From assembly GCA_028280455.1 (NCBI GenBank), contig JANQLT010000057.1:1-64000 (forward strand): 64,000 nucleotides of DNA. The letters run 5' to 3'. Below, in pieces: positions 9,014 to 17,018 of this stretch (within the stretch, counting starts at the first letter, position 1; the number at the start of each line of letters is the position of its first letter). Both the position numbers and the translations under genes were made by a program. Origin of the DNA: Kiloniellales bacterium (GTDB lineage: Bacteria > Pseudomonadota > Alphaproteobacteria > Kiloniellales > JAKSDN01). The notes under the pieces were generated by a model, which saw only the letters and a program-made list of their open reading frames with translations, searched no databases and was not told where the DNA came from.

Positions 9014-9718
9014 TTATGGCTTTGCTCCTGATTCTGCAAGAGCTTCCGCGACCTCGCCATCGGTGAAGCCCGCCGTTCCAAGTCTTGCATAGGCAAAAAG
9101 AACGGGCATTTCGAAATTATCATCCCGTATACTTCTAATAAACACACTAGAGAAGTGCTTCAGCATCAGCTTTTCCAATGTATTTTTGTTGAATTTCGTC
9201 ACGTGGCTGGGCTCGTCGATTGGCCCAAGACAATTGTCCGGGACAAACCCAAGAAAAACGCCGTCCGGTTTTAGGGTGCGACAGATCTCGTTCAGGAAGA
9301 ACCGCCGCCGAACCACATGCTCCAGCACCTGTGAAGCAATCACCGTATCGAACGTGCCATCAGGCGTGGTCAGGTGCGGGAGGCGGCCTTGGTACATGGT
9401 GATCCCATGCTGTCCGAGGACCTCGACCGCCCGCCTGGAAATCTCGAAACCGCTCAGATGTTCATAGCCCTTCGACTTCAGATGAAGGAGCAGCGAACCG
9501 GTCCCGCAGCCGACGTCCAACACCTGAGAGCTGCTCGGGACGAGAAGCTCCACCAGTCGGTTCTTGACGGGCCATTGCCGGCTTCCTTGTCGCCAGCTCA
9601 CGTCGAAAGCGTTGTCCCAATAGGCTTCCGAGTGCCTCGAGAAGCCCCGGTTCACGATGGCGTGGTAAAGAAGAGGGGCCTTCTCGGAGACCAGATTCTT
9701 AACGCGCCATGGAATCAC
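9014..9718 (-). CDS. Class I SAM-dependent methyltransferase
   Basis: 234 residues. The SAM-binding motif VLDVGCGTGSLLLHL lies near residue 65, the acidic residue in LSGFEISRRAVE follows, and TVIASQVLEHVVRRRFFLNE is the typical post-motif II segment of Methyltransf_11/UbiE-type enzymes. It lies between the flippase gene and the toroid operon, with an intergenic space on each side. A role in methylating a sugar or lipid precursor is inferred from location. Confidence 0.8.
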   Translation of the reverse strand: MIPWRVKNLVSEKAPLLYHAIVNRGFSRHSEAYWDNAFDVSWRQGSRQWPVKNRLVELLVPSSSQVLDVGCGTGSLLLHLKSKGYEHLSGFEISRRAVEVLGQHGITMYQGRLPHLTTPDGTFDTVIASQVLEHVVRRRFFLNEICRTLKPDGVFLGFVPDNCLGPIDEPSHVTKFNKNTLEKLMLKHFSSVFIRSIRDDNFEMPVLFAYARLGTAGFTDGEVAEALAESGAKP

Positions 9719-9862
9719 TTTGCGAGCCTTTCCACGGGAGCGCCCATGGCAGCCCGTCTCGGTTCCTTTGGTCCAGAGGACGGCCGCGCGAGCCGCACTC
9801 CCTCCCCTGTCACGCCAATGGAGTTGCCGGGCGAATGCTGCATGGTCACGCTACCGCTCGAG

Positions 9863-11308
9863 CTATCCGACAATGACCGATTTGACCAACCTGGGGGCGG
9901 AGCGATCAAGCAGAACCACGACAGACGTGTAGGCGACGACGCCGGCCGCAATCGTGGCCACAAGAGCGAATATGGGTGGCCAAGCTTGAGTAATAAAGAT
10001 CTGGATGCTGGCCGTGACGGCAAGCATCAGCGCGGCGGACACAAGCGGCACGGCCACGATCTTTGCTTGGCTCAGGTATCCGATTTGAGCGCTGCTTTTC
10101 AGCATCGCCGCGGCATAGAGAAGGACGGCCGGGAACGTCACCAGCCACGACACGCAAACGCCCGTAATGCCCCAGCGAATGCCAATGAGGAAACCGAGCG
10201 GAATGACCGTCGTCGCCAGCACGACGCAGCGCAGCACTTTCTCGGGGCTACCCAGACCGTTCATGATCACTGTCATATGGCTGTAAAGCATGCGAAACGG
10301 CAGAATCACCGCGAGAATCTGCATGGGCAGAATGGCTTCGAGCCATTTGTCGCCGAGGATAACCCGGACCGCCGGGTCGGCCACGGCCGCAATGCCCCAG
10401 AACACGGGAAAGGCAAACAAGGCGAGAAGCTTCAGGGCCTTCTGCGCGTAGTTCTGAACGAGCTCCGGCTCGCTCTGGATGCGTGAGTAGGCCGGAAAGC
10501 TCGCCTGGTCGACGATCGCGTTGACGCGAACCATCGGCAGGGACGCGAGCTGCATCGCCACAGCGTAAACGCCTAGCGGGGCCGGCCCCAGCCATCTCCC
10601 GATGATCAGGCTGTCCGCGCTCCAGTAGACGGACGTCAAGATTCGCTGCAGCGTGATGGTGCCGCCGAACCGGACCAAAGGCGCGAGCCCCTCCAGAGAC
10701 ATGAGCGGCAGGAACCGGATCGGCATCGCCACGTTGGTGGCGACGAGGCGTGCTAGGGCCCCACCGATCACGCCGGCGACCAGAGCCCAGACGCCGTATC
10801 CGTTGAACGCGAAATACAAGGTAATGAACCCGGCGGCGAGCCCCGAAACCAAGTCTACAATCGACTTGGCCTTCAGATTCAAATCTCTAATCAACAACGC
10901 CTGCGGCACCACTATGAAAATCGAGATCAAAATCTCGAACGACAAGGCTCGAAGCACCCATGTGATCTTTGGCTCATCGTAAAACCAGGCCGCGGCAGGC
11001 GCAGAAACAAAAAGCAATATGAATATCCCCAAATGAATGCAAATGATTACAAAGAAGACCTTCCTCATCTGCTCCAGCGAAAGCGTCTCCAACTGGATGA
11101 GCGTCGCTGAGAAACCGAATTCCCGAATGTTCGAGACCAGGGTGGTGAACACCACCGCCATGGCCATGAGCCCGTAGTCCTCCGGGGTCAGAATTCGCAC
11201 GACCTGTATGGTTATCAGCCAATTGACCAACTGGACGCCGATTCGCCCCACCGCCGACCATTTGAGGCCGCGCAGCGAGCGAGACTTGATGTCGGTTGGC
11301 GGGGTCAT
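9863..11308 (-). CDS. Polysaccharide flippase (Wzx/WzxC-like, MOP superfamily)
   Basis: 481 residues with about twelve to fourteen hydrophobic segments spread along the whole length. The N-terminus SLRGLKWSAVGRIGVQLVNW followed by VVRILTPEDYGLMAM is the classical start of oligosaccharide-repeat flippases of the polysaccharide-transporter family. It would move lipid-linked repeat units across the inner membrane. Base composition is lower in G+C than the flanking genes, especially around 10850-11050, which suggests that this part of the glycan locus was exchanged. An IS5-type transposase tail lies immediately upstream. Confidence 0.85.
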   Translation of the reverse strand: MTPPTDIKSRSLRGLKWSAVGRIGVQLVNWLITIQVVRILTPEDYGLMAMAVVFTTLVSNIREFGFSATLIQLETLSLEQMRKVFFVIICIHLGIFILLFVSAPAAAWFYDEPKITWVLRALSFEILISIFIVVPQALLIRDLNLKAKSIVDLVSGLAAGFITLYFAFNGYGVWALVAGVIGGALARLVATNVAMPIRFLPLMSLEGLAPLVRFGGTITLQRILTSVYWSADSLIIGRWLGPAPLGVYAVAMQLASLPMVRVNAIVDQASFPAYSRIQSEPELVQNYAQKALKLLALFAFPVFWGIAAVADPAVRVILGDKWLEAILPMQILAVILPFRMLYSHMTVIMNGLGSPEKVLRCVVLATTVIPLGFLIGIRWGITGVCVSWLVTFPAVLLYAAAMLKSSAQIGYLSQAKIVAVPLVSAALMLAVTASIQIFITQAWPPIFALVATIAAGVVAYTSVVVLLDRSAPRLVKSVIVG

Positions 11309-11311
11309 GGA

Positions 11312-11551
11312 TCAGCGTCCAAGGGGGAACCAGGCGACCGTCTGGTGATTTCGCAGCCAGATTCGAGAAGAGGCAAGCTGCACGGAAGCGTGGTGCTTGT
11401 CACCTCGCCTGCCGCAGCGAGCGGCTACGGCTCGAATGTACCTGAGTTTGTTGAAGAAGCGTTCGACGGCGTCGCGTTGGCTTCGGAGCCGCCTGCTAAA
11501 GGCCCGGATGTCGGGCCGTGTCGGCATGTGGCGGACGTAGGCCCGCGGCAC
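11312..11551 (-). mobile_element. IS5-family transposase C-terminal remnant
   Basis: The 79-residue frame contains FSRRLRSQRDAVERFFNKLR followed by a basic stretch and ASVQLASSRIWL, the characteristic C-terminal end of IS5-group DDE transposases (R..VER.FN.LK, then a hydrophobic helix). An in-frame stop lies just upstream at about 11570, and no catalytic DDE region or terminal inverted repeat was found nearby. It is therefore a dead fragment of about 240 bases. It marks the border between the polysaccharide locus and the catabolic genes. Confidence 0.75.
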
Positions 11552-11599
11552 CGGGGCTGGAGGAGACGCTCACCCCTTCGACGCAATCGCCTGCGTCGC

Positions 11600-12934
11600 T
11601 CACAAGCCCGTCATCGGCATCGGGCGAGAGCCGTCCGTGAAACGCGCGTAGCGAAAGGGCGCGGGGTCAACGATCGGCGGACTTCCGGTGATCAGGTCGG
11701 CCATGAGCTGCCCGGCGCCCGGGCCGAGGCCGAAGCCGTGCCCGGAAAAACCCGTCGCCATGAAGAAGCCGGGCAGCGTCTCGACGGGGGACAGGACCGG
11801 TAGGGCGTCGGGCGTCGCGTCGATCAGCCCGGCCCAGCGGTTGGCCGAGTCCCTGCCGCGGAACACGGGAAAGGCGCGCTCGAGACTGGCCTTGGCGGAG
11901 TCCAGGAACTTGTCGACAGGCTCAGGGTCCAGCGTGCGAACCCTCTCGAACGGCGAGGGCCCATCCAAGGACCAGCGCTTCGCGAGGCGCGCTTCCTCGA
12001 GAAAGCGCTTGCCGAGCCGCAATCGCAGGTCCTTCCATTCGATCCGCAGGACCGGCAGGAAATCGAAGCCGTAGCGGAAGCTGTCCGGCACGACATCGGC
12101 GACATTGGCGCTGCCGTTCGCAAGCGTGTAGCCACCGTCCTGGCGCTTCCGGAACGCAAAGCCCGGCCCCCAGGCAGCCGCATCCGGCCCGCCCTCGAAA
12201 GGCGAGAGCCGCATCACCGAGGCCAGCACCTTGAGCTGCGGCAGGCGGATGCCCAGGCTGCGGCAGAACAGACCAGACCAGGCGCCACCCGCCAAGACGG
12301 CGGCGCTGCAGGCCACCCGCCCCTTCTCCGTCACCACGGCCGAGAGGCGGCCGGCCGCCGTCTCGAGGCCGCGCACGGCACAGCCCGCCATGACCGTCGC
12401 GCCGAGCCGGCGGGCGGCCCGAGCGATCGCCGGAGCCGCCTTCTGCGGCTCGGCCCGACCGTCGCTTTTCGTATAGAGCGCGCCGGCCCAGGCCTGCGCC
12501 GATCCGGGCAGGACGCGGTCCAGCTCGGCGCCCTTGATGACCTTGGTATCGAGTTGAAAGGGCATGGCATGCTCCAGCCAGGCCTCTCGCCTGGCCAGGT
12601 CCGCCTCGGACCGGCAAAGGTAGACGATCCCGGATTGCCGATAGCCCGTGTCCGACTCCAGCACGGCATCCATCTCATGCCAAAGACGTTCGCTCTCAAG
12701 CATGAGCGGCAACTCGCGCGGGTCGCGGCCCATCTTGCGGACCCAGCCCCAGTTGCGGCTCGACTGCTCCCCGGCGATCCGGCCCTTCTCGCAGAGGAGG
12801 GTGGCGACACCGCGCCGGGCCAGGGAGAAGGCGGTGCTCACGCCGGCGATGCCGCCGCCGATCACGACGACATCGGTCCTTGGCGGCAGCGCCTCGTCGG
12901 ATGGAAAGGCCTCGAGACGGGGTGCCCTTCGCAT
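11600..12934 (-). CDS. FAD-dependent oxidoreductase, D-amino-acid oxidase (DAO) family
   Basis: 444 residues with the ADP-binding motif DVVVIGGGIAGVSTAFSLARRG at the N-terminus and the GRIAGEQSSRNWGWVRKMGR segment that follows it in this subfamily. The C-terminal FMATGFSGHGFGLGPGAGQL closes the FAD site. Such enzymes oxidise secondary or primary amines to imines. The annotated ORF is 79 codons longer, but that extension is antisense to a permease remnant and has no flavoprotein character; the ATG at 12934 gives the normal length. A close paralogue lies at 33436-34803. It is transcribed away from the creatinase-like gene. Confidence 0.85.
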   Translation of the reverse strand: MRRAPRLEAFPSDEALPPRTDVVVIGGGIAGVSTAFSLARRGVATLLCEKGRIAGEQSSRNWGWVRKMGRDPRELPLMLESERLWHEMDAVLESDTGYRQSGIVYLCRSEADLARREAWLEHAMPFQLDTKVIKGAELDRVLPGSAQAWAGALYTKSDGRAEPQKAAPAIARAARRLGATVMAGCAVRGLETAAGRLSAVVTEKGRVACSAAVLAGGAWSGLFCRSLGIRLPQLKVLASVMRLSPFEGGPDAAAWGPGFAFRKRQDGGYTLANGSANVADVVPDSFRYGFDFLPVLRIEWKDLRLRLGKRFLEEARLAKRWSLDGPSPFERVRTLDPEPVDKFLDSAKASLERAFPVFRGRDSANRWAGLIDATPDALPVLSPVETLPGFFMATGFSGHGFGLGPGAGQLMADLITGSPPIVDPAPFRYARFTDGSRPMPMTGL

Positions 12935-13112
12935 GGCCGGCGCGGAGCAGCACACCATCCCCCGGCGCATGTGGAGCGGCATCCGCGAGCACCTCAGCCC
13001 GACCATCATCGCCGCCGCCACGCTGCTGATCGTGCTGTCCATCGCCTTGATGCTGACCATGGAATGGCTGCGCCGCCGCAGCGAGCGCCTGCGCGGGCTC
13101 GAGCAGACATGA
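12933..13112 (+). pseudogene. C-terminal remnant of an ABC transporter permease (PotC/PotB type)
   Basis: The frame ending at 13112 reads TIPRRMWSGIREHLSPTIIA, then a hydrophobic segment and MEWLRRRSERLRG. This is how permeases of spermidine/putrescine-type ABC importers end: a TLP-R-M motif, a ...SP.I.A.ATLLI membrane helix and a basic tail. The upstream part of the gene is missing; sequence left of about 12933 is the flavoprotein gene on the other strand. The fragment ends 49 bases before the start chosen for the creatinase-like gene. It appears to be the surviving end of a transporter operon that once fed that enzyme. Confidence 0.7.
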
Positions 13113-13161
13113 CGGCACCATGACGTCGCCGGAAGCCATCGGACAGGAGAGCGTGGAGCCC

Positions 13162-14316
13162 ATGACGGCACCCTACGAGAGGCGCATCGTCGAGCTGCAA
13201 CAGAGGCTGAGGGACGAGGGCCTGGACGCCGCCCTGGTTACCGACCCGGACTCCATCTTCTACCTCTCCGGCTATTGGGGCTATGCCAGCTTCGTCTCCT
13301 GCGGCCGGCCGAACATGCTCTGGGTGCCGAGGGACGACAGACCGGCGATCGTCACGCCGCTCATGGAGCTCGAGATGTGCCGGCAGCTCAGCAGCGTCGC
13401 CGAGATCAAGGACTGGGTCGACGGCGCCGACGGCGAATGGCGAGCGCCGCTGCGCGCGGTCATGTCCGGCGCGGCCCCTCGAGCCATCGCCCTGGAAGCG
13501 GCCCAGATCCCGGGCGTGGTCGCCGGCTTCATCGCCGAGGAGTGGCCGGACCTGCGGCAGGTCGACTTGGCCGGGCCCCTCGGCGACATGCGGATGGTCA
13601 AGTCGGAGGACGAGATTCGCACCATGCGCCAGGCCGGCGAGGTGGCCGTCGCCATGGCCGAGGCCGGTGAGAAGGCGATCGCCGTCGGCGTGCCGGAATA
13701 CGAGGTCTCCCTGGCGGTGATCGACGGCGGCTCGCGGAAGGCGGCCGCGCTTCTCGACGGCAGCGGCGAGCGCTTCACCTCGCCGATGATCCACAACCTG
13801 CAGATCATGCAGTCCGGCCGGGATACCTGCATGGTCCATCGCCGGCCGACGACGAGATGCATCTGCGACGGCGATCCGGTCTACCTCTGCTTCTGCGGCA
13901 TCACCGTCTTCAAGGGCTACTGGCTCGGCTTCGACCGCGAGTTCTTCTGCGGCTCGGTGACCGACGAGCAGGCCCGGGTCTACGAGGTCTGCATAGCGGC
14001 CCAGTTGGCCGCCTTGGACGCGATCAGGCCGGGCGTCGCCGCCGAAGAGGTGCACTTTGCCGCCGACAGCGTCTATCGGGAGGGCGGCTTCGCGCCGACC
14101 TACCGCACGGGCCGGGGCACCGGCTGCTCGATCCTGGAAGGGCCCGAGCTCAAGGCCGGCAACAAGACCCCGCTCCGGGCCGGCATGACCATCGTCGTCG
14201 ACGGCGGGATCACGATCCCCGGCAGGTTCGGCGCCAGGGTCGGCGACTCAATCATCGTCACCGACAACGGCTTCGACTACCTGACGCCCTATCCGAAGGG
14301 CCTGAAGGTGCTGTGA
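13162..14316 (+). CDS. Creatinase-like protein of the M24 (pita-bread) family
   Basis: 384 residues: an N-terminal creatinase/prolidase domain (DSIFYLSGYWGYASFVSCGR) and a C-terminal M24 fold. The metal ligands of true M24 peptidases appear lost. The usual GHG(I/L)G histidine region reads GRGTGC, the usual glutamate in EPG reads VVDGG, and the final R.ED reads RVGD. By contrast MVHRRPTTRCICDGD aligns well with the catalytic-histidine segment recalled for creatinase, a metal-independent hydrolase. A hydrolase of an amidino or similar compound is therefore more likely than a peptidase. The second ATG (13162) is chosen because GGAG precedes it; the ATG at 13120 has no clear ribosome binding site. 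Confidence 0.7.
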   Translation: MTAPYERRIVELQQRLRDEGLDAALVTDPDSIFYLSGYWGYASFVSCGRPNMLWVPRDDRPAIVTPLMELEMCRQLSSVAEIKDWVDGADGEWRAPLRAVMSGAAPRAIALEAAQIPGVVAGFIAEEWPDLRQVDLAGPLGDMRMVKSEDEIRTMRQAGEVAVAMAEAGEKAIAVGVPEYEVSLAVIDGGSRKAAALLDGSGERFTSPMIHNLQIMQSGRDTCMVHRRPTTRCICDGDPVYLCFCGITVFKGYWLGFDREFFCGSVTDEQARVYEVCIAAQLAALDAIRPGVAAEEVHFAADSVYREGGFAPTYRTGRGTGCSILEGPELKAGNKTPLRAGMTIVVDGGITIPGRFGARVGDSIIVTDNGFDYLTPYPKGLKVL

Positions 14317-14392
14317 GCCCGGTCAGTAGGCAGCCGCCCCGACTGGCCCCGCCCCGGCCGGCAAAGCGCCTCCCGAGGCGCCCTGCGGCGTC

Positions 14393-14704
14393 GTGACCGA
14401 AGAGGGTGACAAGAGAACGCTCGTCCTCGTGCCGGGCCTGCACGGATCCTGGGTCAGCTGGATTCCCCAGGCCGCGCTGCTGCAGGATCTCGCCGAGATC
14501 CGACTGGCCGATTCAGCCTGCAATCACGACGGCATTGCCGCCATGGCGGCGGCGATTCTCCGGGACGCGCGCCGCTCTTTCGTCCTGACGTTGGACGACA
14601 CGATGGGAGTTGGTTGTGGAGTGATAGGAACCCGCGGACTTAGTCGCCGATTCCGGCATCGACCGGAACCACAAGGAGAGGTCAGATGGCTGGCTTCTCA
14701 TTAA
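14393..14704 (+). pseudogene. Truncated alpha/beta hydrolase
   Basis: The first 65 or so codons from GTG 14393 read like the start of an alpha/beta hydrolase: LVLVPGLHGSWVSW (oxyanion region), then ADSACNHDGIAAMAAAI and SFVLT. The family continues with a GxSxGG nucleophile elbow, but here the sequence switches to unrelated residues (DDTMGVGCGVIG...). No nucleophile serine motif or later catalytic residues follow. It is most likely a gene start cut off by a rearrangement at about 14590. A short patch with AAGGAGAGG and an ATG near 14685 may belong to the inserted or joined sequence. Confidence 0.55.
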
Positions 14705-14722
14705 CATGTCAGTGAAATTTCA
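14700..14722. promoter_or_regulatory. Probable operator, copy 1 (ATTAACATGTCAG / TGAAATTTCA)
   Basis: ATTAACATGTCAG is followed directly by the perfect palindrome TGAAATTTCA, about 100 bases before the dehydrogenase gene. The same two elements, slightly changed and in the opposite orientation (ATTAACATATCAG, then TTGACATTTCAATT), occur at 18226-18251. The GntR gene at 16264-16995 lies between these two sites and is the obvious candidate to bind them. Confidence 0.5.
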
Positions 14723-14819
14723 ACTTGCCTACTTGCCATATTCATGATCAGTTTTGCACACTTTCCGGCCAGATCATCGCTGGGCGAGCCCGATAGCTGA
14801 ACGGAGCAAGGCGACGTCG

Positions 14820-15827
14820 ATGAAGGCTGTGGTTCTTCATGAAAGCGGCAGCCCGGACAATCTGGTTCTCGAATCGGACTACCCGGAGCCCGAGTGTGGC
14901 GACGGCGATGTCGTCGTTCGGGTTCGAGCCGCGAGCCTCAACTATCATGACATCTTCACCTGTCGGGGCATGCCGGGCATCACCGTGCCGTTGCCCGTCG
15001 TCCCGGGTCTCGACATGGCCGGCGAGATCGAAGCGGTCGGCAAGGACGTCGAGGGCTGGGGCAGCGGCGACCCGGTTCTGGTCGACCCCGTGAACCGTGT
15101 CGAAGGCGGGCTCATGGGCGAGACGCTGGACGGCGGTTTCGCCGAGCTCTGCAGAGTTCCCGCGCACCAACTGATCCGGCTGCCGGACGGCATGGCGTTC
15201 GAGTCGGCGGCCGCCCTGCCGGTCGCCTACGGGTCCGCGCATCGCATGGTCATGACCCATGGGCAAATGACCGCCGGCGAGTCCGTCTTGGTCTTGGGTG
15301 CCAGCGGTGGCGTCGGCGTCGCTTGCATCCAGCTCGCGAAGCTCGTCGGTGCGAGCGTCACGGCCTGCACCAGCAGCGACGAGAAGGCTCGGCAACTCAC
15401 CGAGCTGGGCGCCGATCACATCATCAACTACGCCGCCGACGACTTCGTCAAATCCGCCTGGGGGATCACCGGCAAGCCGAAACGGCACAGCCAAGACTAC
15501 GGCTACGACATGGTCGTCAACTTCACCGGCGGCGAGACCTGGGCAAAGTCGCTGAAATGCCTGAAGCCCGGCGGCCGCATGGTGACAAACGGCGCCACGG
15601 CCGGTTACGACCCGAAGACGGATATCCGCTACATCTTCGGGCTGGAGTTGCAGATCCGCGGCTCGACGGGGTTCAAACCGGAAGACATCGGTCGCCTCCT
15701 CGATCTGACGGGGAACGGCCAGTTGGAGCCATTGATAGACCGCCGGCTTCCCTTGGAAGACTACAGGGAAGCCTTTCAAATGCTCGAGGAAAGACAGGTG
15801 GTCGGAAAGGTGATGGTGATGCCATGA
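14820..15827 (+). CDS. Zinc-independent quinone oxidoreductase-like dehydrogenase (MDR superfamily)
   Basis: 335 residues with the medium-chain dehydrogenase plan: GroES-like start, then GLDMAGEIEAVGKDVEGWGS, then the NADPH-binding VLGASGGVGVACIQLAK. The four-cysteine structural zinc lobe of classical alcohol dehydrogenases is absent, as in quinone oxidoreductases and enoyl reductases. The start at ATG 14820 (MKAVVLHESG) is the normal family N-terminus; the annotated ORF starts 22 codons earlier without support. It overlaps the thioesterase gene by four bases. The two may reduce and hydrolyse an acyl intermediate. Confidence 0.85.
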   Translation: MKAVVLHESGSPDNLVLESDYPEPECGDGDVVVRVRAASLNYHDIFTCRGMPGITVPLPVVPGLDMAGEIEAVGKDVEGWGSGDPVLVDPVNRVEGGLMGETLDGGFAELCRVPAHQLIRLPDGMAFESAAALPVAYGSAHRMVMTHGQMTAGESVLVLGASGGVGVACIQLAKLVGASVTACTSSDEKARQLTELGADHIINYAADDFVKSAWGITGKPKRHSQDYGYDMVVNFTGGETWAKSLKCLKPGGRMVTNGATAGYDPKTDIRYIFGLELQIRGSTGFKPEDIGRLLDLTGNGQLEPLIDRRLPLEDYREAFQMLEERQVVGKVMVMP

Positions 15828-16243
15828 GCGAACCGCTGAGCGCAGAGCAAGTTCAAGAACGGATCGCCATTTCCCCCTTCATCGAGCTCATGGGACTGAC
15901 GGTCGTCTCTGCGGATCACGACAGCCAGGAAATCACCATGCGGATGCCCCTGAAGCCGGAGTTCGAGCGGAAACGCGGGACCGGCCAGTTCCATGGCGGC
16001 GTCATCGCCGCCCTCATCGACACCGTGGGCGACTACGCTCTCGGCATGATGGTCGGCAGCGGCCTGCCGACCATCAACTTCCGCACCGACTACCTGCGCC
16101 CCGCCGTAAACACGTCGCTGACGGCGACAGCCCGCGTGCGGCGTATGGGCCGGAGCGTCGGTGTCGCCGACGTCGATGTCATCGACGATCAGGGCCGCCT
16201 TGTCGCGATCGGGCGCGGAACCTACGCGATGGTCACCGGATAG
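15824..16243 (+). CDS. PaaI-family hotdog-fold thioesterase
   Basis: 139 residues, a single hotdog domain. The segment GTGQFHGGVIAALIDTVGDYA is the signature HGG-(x)n-D region of PaaI-type acyl-CoA thioesterases, and INFRTDYLRPA is the conserved second strand. It starts inside the stop of the upstream dehydrogenase gene (ATGA), so the two are translationally coupled. It probably removes CoA from an aryl or short acyl thioester. The following GntR gene is convergent. Confidence 0.85.
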   Translation: MSEPLSAEQVQERIAISPFIELMGLTVVSADHDSQEITMRMPLKPEFERKRGTGQFHGGVIAALIDTVGDYALGMMVGSGLPTINFRTDYLRPAVNTSLTATARVRRMGRSVGVADVDVIDDQGRLVAIGRGTYAMVTG

Positions 16244-16263
16244 GTTAGGCCGGCAGGCATCGA

Positions 16264-16995
16264 TCAGCCGACATTCAGCCGCAGCTCGACGTTCTCGCTG
16301 GAAAAGAGAGCATCGACGATCATCCGCTGAGTCGTCTCCAAATGCTGCCGAGCAGCCTGCTGAGCGGCGGCGGGGTCCTGTTTCTCGATGGCGTCTAGGA
16401 TTGCTTCATGGTCGGCGTCGTCGGTTGCGAACTCCGACTTCATCGCCCCGGCTTCCCGATTCTGCATCAGCAAGCGCGACACCCGCTCCATTTGATCGAT
16501 CAGCTCGGTCACCATCCGCTCTAGGCGCCCGTTTCCCGCCGCCCGTGCAATGCCGATATGAAAGGCACGGTTCTTCTCGAAGGACACCGTCCGGTCGGCC
16601 TTCGGGTCCAAGGCCGTCCGCTTCCGAAGCTCGGCGACCGCCTCCGCCGTCATGCGCGTCGCGGCAAGCCGTGCCGTCTCCGGCTCCAAGATGAGGCGCA
16701 CCGACATGCACTCGTGGATGTCCTTGAACGTCAGAGGCGCGATCACATAGCCCCGCCGCGGCAAGGGCCGCACGAGCCCCTCCTGGAACAGCCGGGACAG
16801 CGCGGCGCGGACCGGCGCCTTGCCGACGTCATAGCGATCCGTCAACTCGGACTCCGTCACCTCCGAGCTCGGCTCCAGAGCACAGCAAATGATGTCGCGC
16901 CGGAGCATCTCATGGACCTTGTCCGACAGCGATTGCTTTCGGGCTGGCGCAGGGCCGGGGTCCTCACGGAGTTGGGTCATAGTTCCGATTCCCAC
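16264..16995 (-). CDS. GntR-family regulator with FCD domain (FadR subfamily)
   Basis: 243 residues. An N-terminal winged helix (SLSDKVHEMLRRDII, then ELTDRYDVGKAPVRAALSRL) is followed by an all-helical FCD ligand-binding domain (MSVRLILEPETARLAATRM, then FEKNRAFHIGIARAAGN and DADHEAIL). The FCD metal-binding pattern (D/N-x3-H, H, H) is only partly evident: an N and H in NRAFHIGI, H in DADHEAIL and H in ARQHLET. It sits between the dehydrogenase-thioesterase pair and the M20 amidohydrolase. The two matching motifs at 14700 and 18226 flank this block and probably are its operators. Confidence 0.85.
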   Translation of the reverse strand: MGIGTMTQLREDPGPAPARKQSLSDKVHEMLRRDIICCALEPSSEVTESELTDRYDVGKAPVRAALSRLFQEGLVRPLPRRGYVIAPLTFKDIHECMSVRLILEPETARLAATRMTAEAVAELRKRTALDPKADRTVSFEKNRAFHIGIARAAGNGRLERMVTELIDQMERVSRLLMQNREAGAMKSEFATDDADHEAILDAIEKQDPAAAQQAARQHLETTQRMIVDALFSSENVELRLNVG

Positions 16996-17018
16996 CGTCT
17001 GGCGTTGTTGGATCTCCG

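Noticed and set aside
9374-10486. 370-residue plus-strand ORF
   Set aside because: Antisense to the methyltransferase and flippase genes; polar, low-complexity composition and no motif.
12935-13171. N-terminal extension of the DAO-family ORF
   Set aside because: It lies antisense to the permease remnant, has no flavoprotein character, and the FAD motif would start about 100 residues too late.
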